Below are positions 61,397-64,000 of a stretch of DNA of 64,000 nt, piece by piece (position 1 is the first letter of the stretch; every line of letters begins with the position of its first letter). A model generated the notes under the pieces. The model saw only the letters and a list, made by a program, of their open reading frames with translations. It searched no databases and had not been told where the DNA came from. Position numbers and translations under genes: made by a program. The stretch is from Dechloromonas sp. (GTDB lineage Bacteria; Pseudomonadota; Gammaproteobacteria; Burkholderiales; Rhodocyclaceae). The DNA lies in contig JAABQV010000005.1 of assembly GCA_011391255.1 (NCBI GenBank), positions 1 to 64,000 of the forward strand, written 5' to 3'.

Positions 61397-63038
61397 GGAC
61401 GTACTGGCTGACCTACTGGTAACCGACTTGTCAGCTGGCTCCTCTGAATTACGCAAGAAGCTTCCTGCGTTGCTGGACGAACTTCAGAACAAGGACCATC
61501 TGGTTATGGCTTTGGCCGGCGGCAGTGGCACCGAATATCGTCTGCAAACCCGGGAATCGAGCGCCTGGTACGACGAGTTCCGAGCCCAGGAAGCCGAACT
61601 CAAGCGCGCCAAGGATGCCCTGTTGCTGCGCATGGTTCCCTTCGTCGAGCGCAACTACAACATGGTGGAGCTGGGGCCGCGTGGAACGGGCAAGTCACAC
61701 CTGTTCCAGCAGGTGTCCCCTTACGCCCACCTGATTTCTGGCGGCAAGGCCACAGTGGCCAAAATGTTCGTGAACAACCAGAACGGCGCACGTGGCCTGG
61801 TGTGCCAATACGACGTGGTGTGCTTCGACGAGGTGTCTGGAGTGTCTTTCGACTCCAAAGATGGCGTCAATATCATGAAGGGCTACATGGAGAGCGGCGA
61901 GTTTTCCCGTGGCAAGGAAAGCATCCGAGCTGATGGTTCCATCGTGTTGGTGGGTAATTTTGATGTGGACGTCGAGCACCAGCAACGTGTCGGGCACCTG
62001 TTCGGGCCGTTGCCGCCAGAGATGCGGGACGACACAGCTTTCATGGACCGTATCCACTGCTTCCTGCCCGGTTGGGATGTGCCGAAGCTCAATCCTGGGC
62101 TATTTACCGAGCATTTTGGGCTGGTCAGCGATTTCCTTTCTGAGTGCTTCACCCAGCTGCGAAATCAGAGCCGTGTTTCGACGCTGCAGAGGCGAGTTTA
62201 CTGGGGCGGCGCACTTTCTGGTCGAGACCTTAACGGGGTCAACAAGACAGTAAGCGGACTGCTCAAATTGCTGTACCCAAATGCTGATATGGTTGTCAGC
62301 GACGAGGACCTTGAATGGGCCGTCCGCCTGGCGCTCGAAGTCCGCCGGCGGGTAAAGGAGCAGCAGAAGCGCATTGGTGCAGCAGAGTTTCGCAATACCC
62401 ACTTTAGTTACACCATGGGCGCTGAGGGTGTCGAAAAATTCGTTAGTACCCCTGAACTGCAGAGTCAGGGCGGTATCGGTGACGAGCCGCTAGAGTGCGG
62501 GCAGATTTGGACCTTGAGTCCGGGGGGGCAAGACGAGCACCCTGGGTTGTTCAGACTGGAAGCCACCGAAGGGCCTGGTAGCGGTGTTCGTGTGCTCAAC
62601 AACCCAGTGCCAGCCCAATTCAAAGAGTCAATTCGTTGCGCTGAACAAAACCTCTATGCACGCGCCCAGCAACTGGTGGGCGACCGAGACCCACGCTCGC
62701 ATGAATTCTCGGTCCAGTTGCGCGGTTTTGACGCCGCCAAGTCAGGTGCCAAGACAGGTGTTGCTGCGCTTATAGCGCTTGCCAGTGCGTTACTGAAAAA
62801 GTCTGTTCGAGGTGGTTTGGTTGTGGTCGGCGAAGTCACTCTCGGAGGCACCATTGAACCTGTTCATAACGCAGTGACATTGGCCGAGATTGCTGTCGAG
62901 AAGGGGGCTAAAGCTCTGCTGCTACCTGTTTCGTGTCGCCGGCAACTGTTCGACCTCTCTGACGATATGGCAACCAAGCTGGACATCGAGTTCTATCAGG
63001 ACGGGCGAGATGCGCTGCTAAAGGCGCTGGCTGAATAG
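61203..63038 (+). CDS. BrxL-like AAA+/Lon-like protein, apparently fused to a BrxC-like fragment
   Basis: 611-residue open frame. Residues 1-41 are read out of frame through the zinc-finger gene. About 42-135 (ATEDVLADLLVTDL, then YRLQTRESSAWYDEF) look like a stretch of BrxC/PglY. From about 140 it is BrxL: P-loop GPRGTGKS at 158-165, Walker B VVCFDEVSG near 204-212, DRIHCFLPGW, and the Lon-like end VVGEVTLGGTIEPV. The site of the Lon catalytic Ser reads G-A-K-T-G, so no protease activity is expected, as in other BrxL. The BrxL DNA-binding N-terminus (about 200 residues) is missing. No other brx gene is present. Probably a deletion product of a BREX locus; whether it is expressed is unknown. 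Confidence 0.75.
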   Translation: MSNKRVTLNISRTGLPRTRGTGKNTESHIPSTLSAIASSKKSEVLHELQRIPADAALDLGLKATEDVLADLLVTDLSAGSSELRKKLPALLDELQNKDHLVMALAGGSGTEYRLQTRESSAWYDEFRAQEAELKRAKDALLLRMVPFVERNYNMVELGPRGTGKSHLFQQVSPYAHLISGGKATVAKMFVNNQNGARGLVCQYDVVCFDEVSGVSFDSKDGVNIMKGYMESGEFSRGKESIRADGSIVLVGNFDVDVEHQQRVGHLFGPLPPEMRDDTAFMDRIHCFLPGWDVPKLNPGLFTEHFGLVSDFLSECFTQLRNQSRVSTLQRRVYWGGALSGRDLNGVNKTVSGLLKLLYPNADMVVSDEDLEWAVRLALEVRRRVKEQQKRIGAAEFRNTHFSYTMGAEGVEKFVSTPELQSQGGIGDEPLECGQIWTLSPGGQDEHPGLFRLEATEGPGSGVRVLNNPVPAQFKESIRCAEQNLYARAQQLVGDRDPRSHEFSVQLRGFDAAKSGAKTGVAALIALASALLKKSVRGGLVVVGEVTLGGTIEPVHNAVTLAEIAVEKGAKALLLPVSCRRQLFDLSDDMATKLDIEFYQDGRDALLKALAE

Positions 63039-63394
63039 TAAGCTACTTAGGGCGCCGTACGAGAGCCGTAGTAAGTTCTGGTCAATCGAGCTTGGCGCCA
63101 AATCGCTCCGGTGGTTGCGACAGAGGGCTCTTTTGGTCATCCCAGATTTATTTAAAAGTGGGAATTTTCATCTCAAGTTTATTTTGAAATAGCTGCTAAT
63201 TTTGAGGTTTTCCTGCTTTTGGGGTGGGGGTAAGGCTTGTCGAGGTGGTGGAGTCCAGCCACGGATGGTGCATTTGCGTCATCCAAATGTACTGCTAATA
63301 AAAACCTGAGGTGGGTGGTTTGCCAAGTAGCGCAATGCACTTGGCCTTGGCTAAATGCCAATTGGAAGGCGCGGTACTCGTCGAGTCGGTGCCT

Positions 63395-63470
63395 CACCTC
63401 AGATTTATTTATCAACTCAAATCTTATTTGAGCATCTCAGAGTTTTATTTCAACTCACCATCGCTTTTAG
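63395..63470. repeat. Tandem cluster of four 18-20-bp repeats
   Basis: Units begin at 63395, 63413, 63433 and 63451. They share CAnCTCA followed, in the first three, by an AT-rich tail ending in TTATTT (for example CACCTCAGATTTATTT). Related single copies lie at 63141, 63169 and 63297 and, left of the module, at 59947, 60022 and 60069 in reverse orientation. Confidence 0.6.
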
Positions 63471-63618
63471 GAGGGCGGGTGGTTGACCAAAACTCCTAAC
63501 AAGTCACTTTAAGAATAAAATTTCAAGCATTGATTATTAAAGGTTATTTGAGACCGGTTTTGCCATATAAAAGCATCCTAAGTCATTGTTGTGTAAGAAA
63601 AAATTCCCAATTTCTCTA

Positions 63619-63647
63619 TTGACGCGCGAGGTTTCATGTCCTAAAGT
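63619..63647 (+). promoter_or_regulatory. mraZ (dcw cluster) promoter
   Basis: TTGACG at 63619-63624 and TAAAGT at 63642-63647 with 17-base spacing, just before the MraZ-box array. Confidence 0.6.
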
Positions 63648-63690
63648 GGGAAAACGTGTTGAAAAGTGGGAAAACGGGGAGCGAGGCGGG
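63646..63690. promoter_or_regulatory. MraZ-box array
   Basis: Five pentamers at exact 10-base period: GTGGG, GTGTT, GTGGG, GGGGA, GCGGG, separated by 5 bases each. MraZ is known to repress its own operon through direct GTGGG-type repeats at 10-base spacing. Confidence 0.85.
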
Positions 63691-63692
63691 AA

Positions 63693-64000
63693 ATGTTCGA
63701 GGGGGCGGCGGCACTCAGTCTGGATGCAAAGGGGCGACTTGCCATACCGGCAAGGCATCGTGAGTCCCTGCTCGCCGTCGCTGAGGGTTCGCTGGTTCTG
63801 ACCGCGCATCCGCATCGCTGTTTGCTCCTCTACCCTTCGCCGGCTTGGCAGCCGATTCGCGATCAGGTGCTTAAAGCCTCCAGCCTGGATCCGCGGGCTG
63901 CCTCGATCAAGCGCGTTCTGGTCGGTAACGCGCGCACTGAAGAACTGGATTCTGCCGGTCGCATTTTGGTCGCTAACGAATTGCGCGAATACGCCAATCT
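63693..64000 (+). CDS. mraZ: Transcriptional regulator MraZ (cut by window edge)
   Basis: 102 residues visible of about 145-150. First gene of the division and cell-wall cluster. SpoVT/AbrB-like motifs LSLDAKGRLAIPARHR near 8-23 and LDSAGRILVANELREYA near 85-101 are the two conserved DxxGR repeats. It starts 2 bases after the operator array, so repression should be direct. Confidence 0.94.
   Translation, partial: MFEGAAALSLDAKGRLAIPARHRESLLAVAEGSLVLTAHPHRCLLLYPSPAWQPIRDQVLKASSLDPRAASIKRVLVGNARTEELDSAGRILVANELREYAN

Larger units (their letters stand above)
63039..63692. other. Gene-free stretch with right repeat cluster and mraZ promoter
   Basis: About 650 AT-rich bases without a gene. Contains repeat copies at 63141-63153, 63169-63186, 63297-63313 and the tandem cluster 63395-63470, then the mraZ promoter and operator from 63619. 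Confidence 0.6.

Noticed and set aside
63395-63470. CRISPR array
   Set aside because: Units of 18-20 bp without spacer separation and no cas genes; it is a short tandem repeat.

Overview
The window is chromosomal DNA of a Gram-negative betaproteobacterium, most likely of the Rhodocyclales (Dechloromonas/Azonexus-like; inferred from gene order and protein character, not from a marker-gene comparison). Support comes from the gmk-rpoZ-spoT block, an rpoH gene under a CIRCE operator, an 87-residue extra IF-1, the rsmI/yraN/diaA/dolP cluster and mraZ, start of the cell-division/cell-wall (dcw) cluster, at the right edge. Core genes are dense and GC-rich. They are interrupted by four accessory blocks.

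Accessory block 1 (1-9400): the 3' end of a DNA methyltransferase gene, then a Tn7-like transposition module. A translationally coupled tnsA-tnsB-tnsC-orfX operon reads leftward, preceded by an Xre-type regulator, a divergent unknown gene and a TnsD/TniQ-type target selector. DDE and nuclease residues are intact, so it looks functional; the transposon ends could not be fixed. Block 2 (9430-17102): a type I restriction-modification locus hsdM - 53-residue ORF - HEPN Abi_2 gene - hsdS - hsdR. The Abi_2 gene is preceded by two covarying stem-loops that resemble an antitoxin RNA, and the module sits precisely at the hsdS start, bracketed by a 14-bp direct repeat.

Core block A (17311-23789): rpoH, then leftward gmk-rpoZ-spoT-dadA-tatD with overlapping ends. 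Block 3 (23866-31199): a 7.3-kb integrative satellite-like element between gmk and yicC, with tyrosine integrase, AlpA-like regulator, primase-polymerase/helicase-like protein, small unknown genes and a six-copy octamer array that could be its origin; 27-bp near-direct repeats bound it.

Core block B (31306-59890): yicC, a Ser/Thr kinase/PP2C pair, rph-rdgB-hemW, a potassium channel with RCK domains, envelope quality-control and DnaA-related genes, rsmI, pyrC, infA, leuA with a divergent Lrp regulator, RNase P RNA, a periplasmic binding protein next to a hybrid histidine kinase, ahpCF with an OxyR-like site, HU, a UbiH-type hydroxylase and dsbC.

Block 4 (59890-63640): a NYN-LOTUS protein, a zinc-finger ORF and a composite ORF that appears to join a BrxC/PglY-like fragment to the C-terminal two thirds of BrxL, flanked on both sides by a family of short repeats. 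It looks like the scar of a BREX locus or a small defence module. The window ends inside mraZ, whose promoter carries a textbook MraZ-box array.
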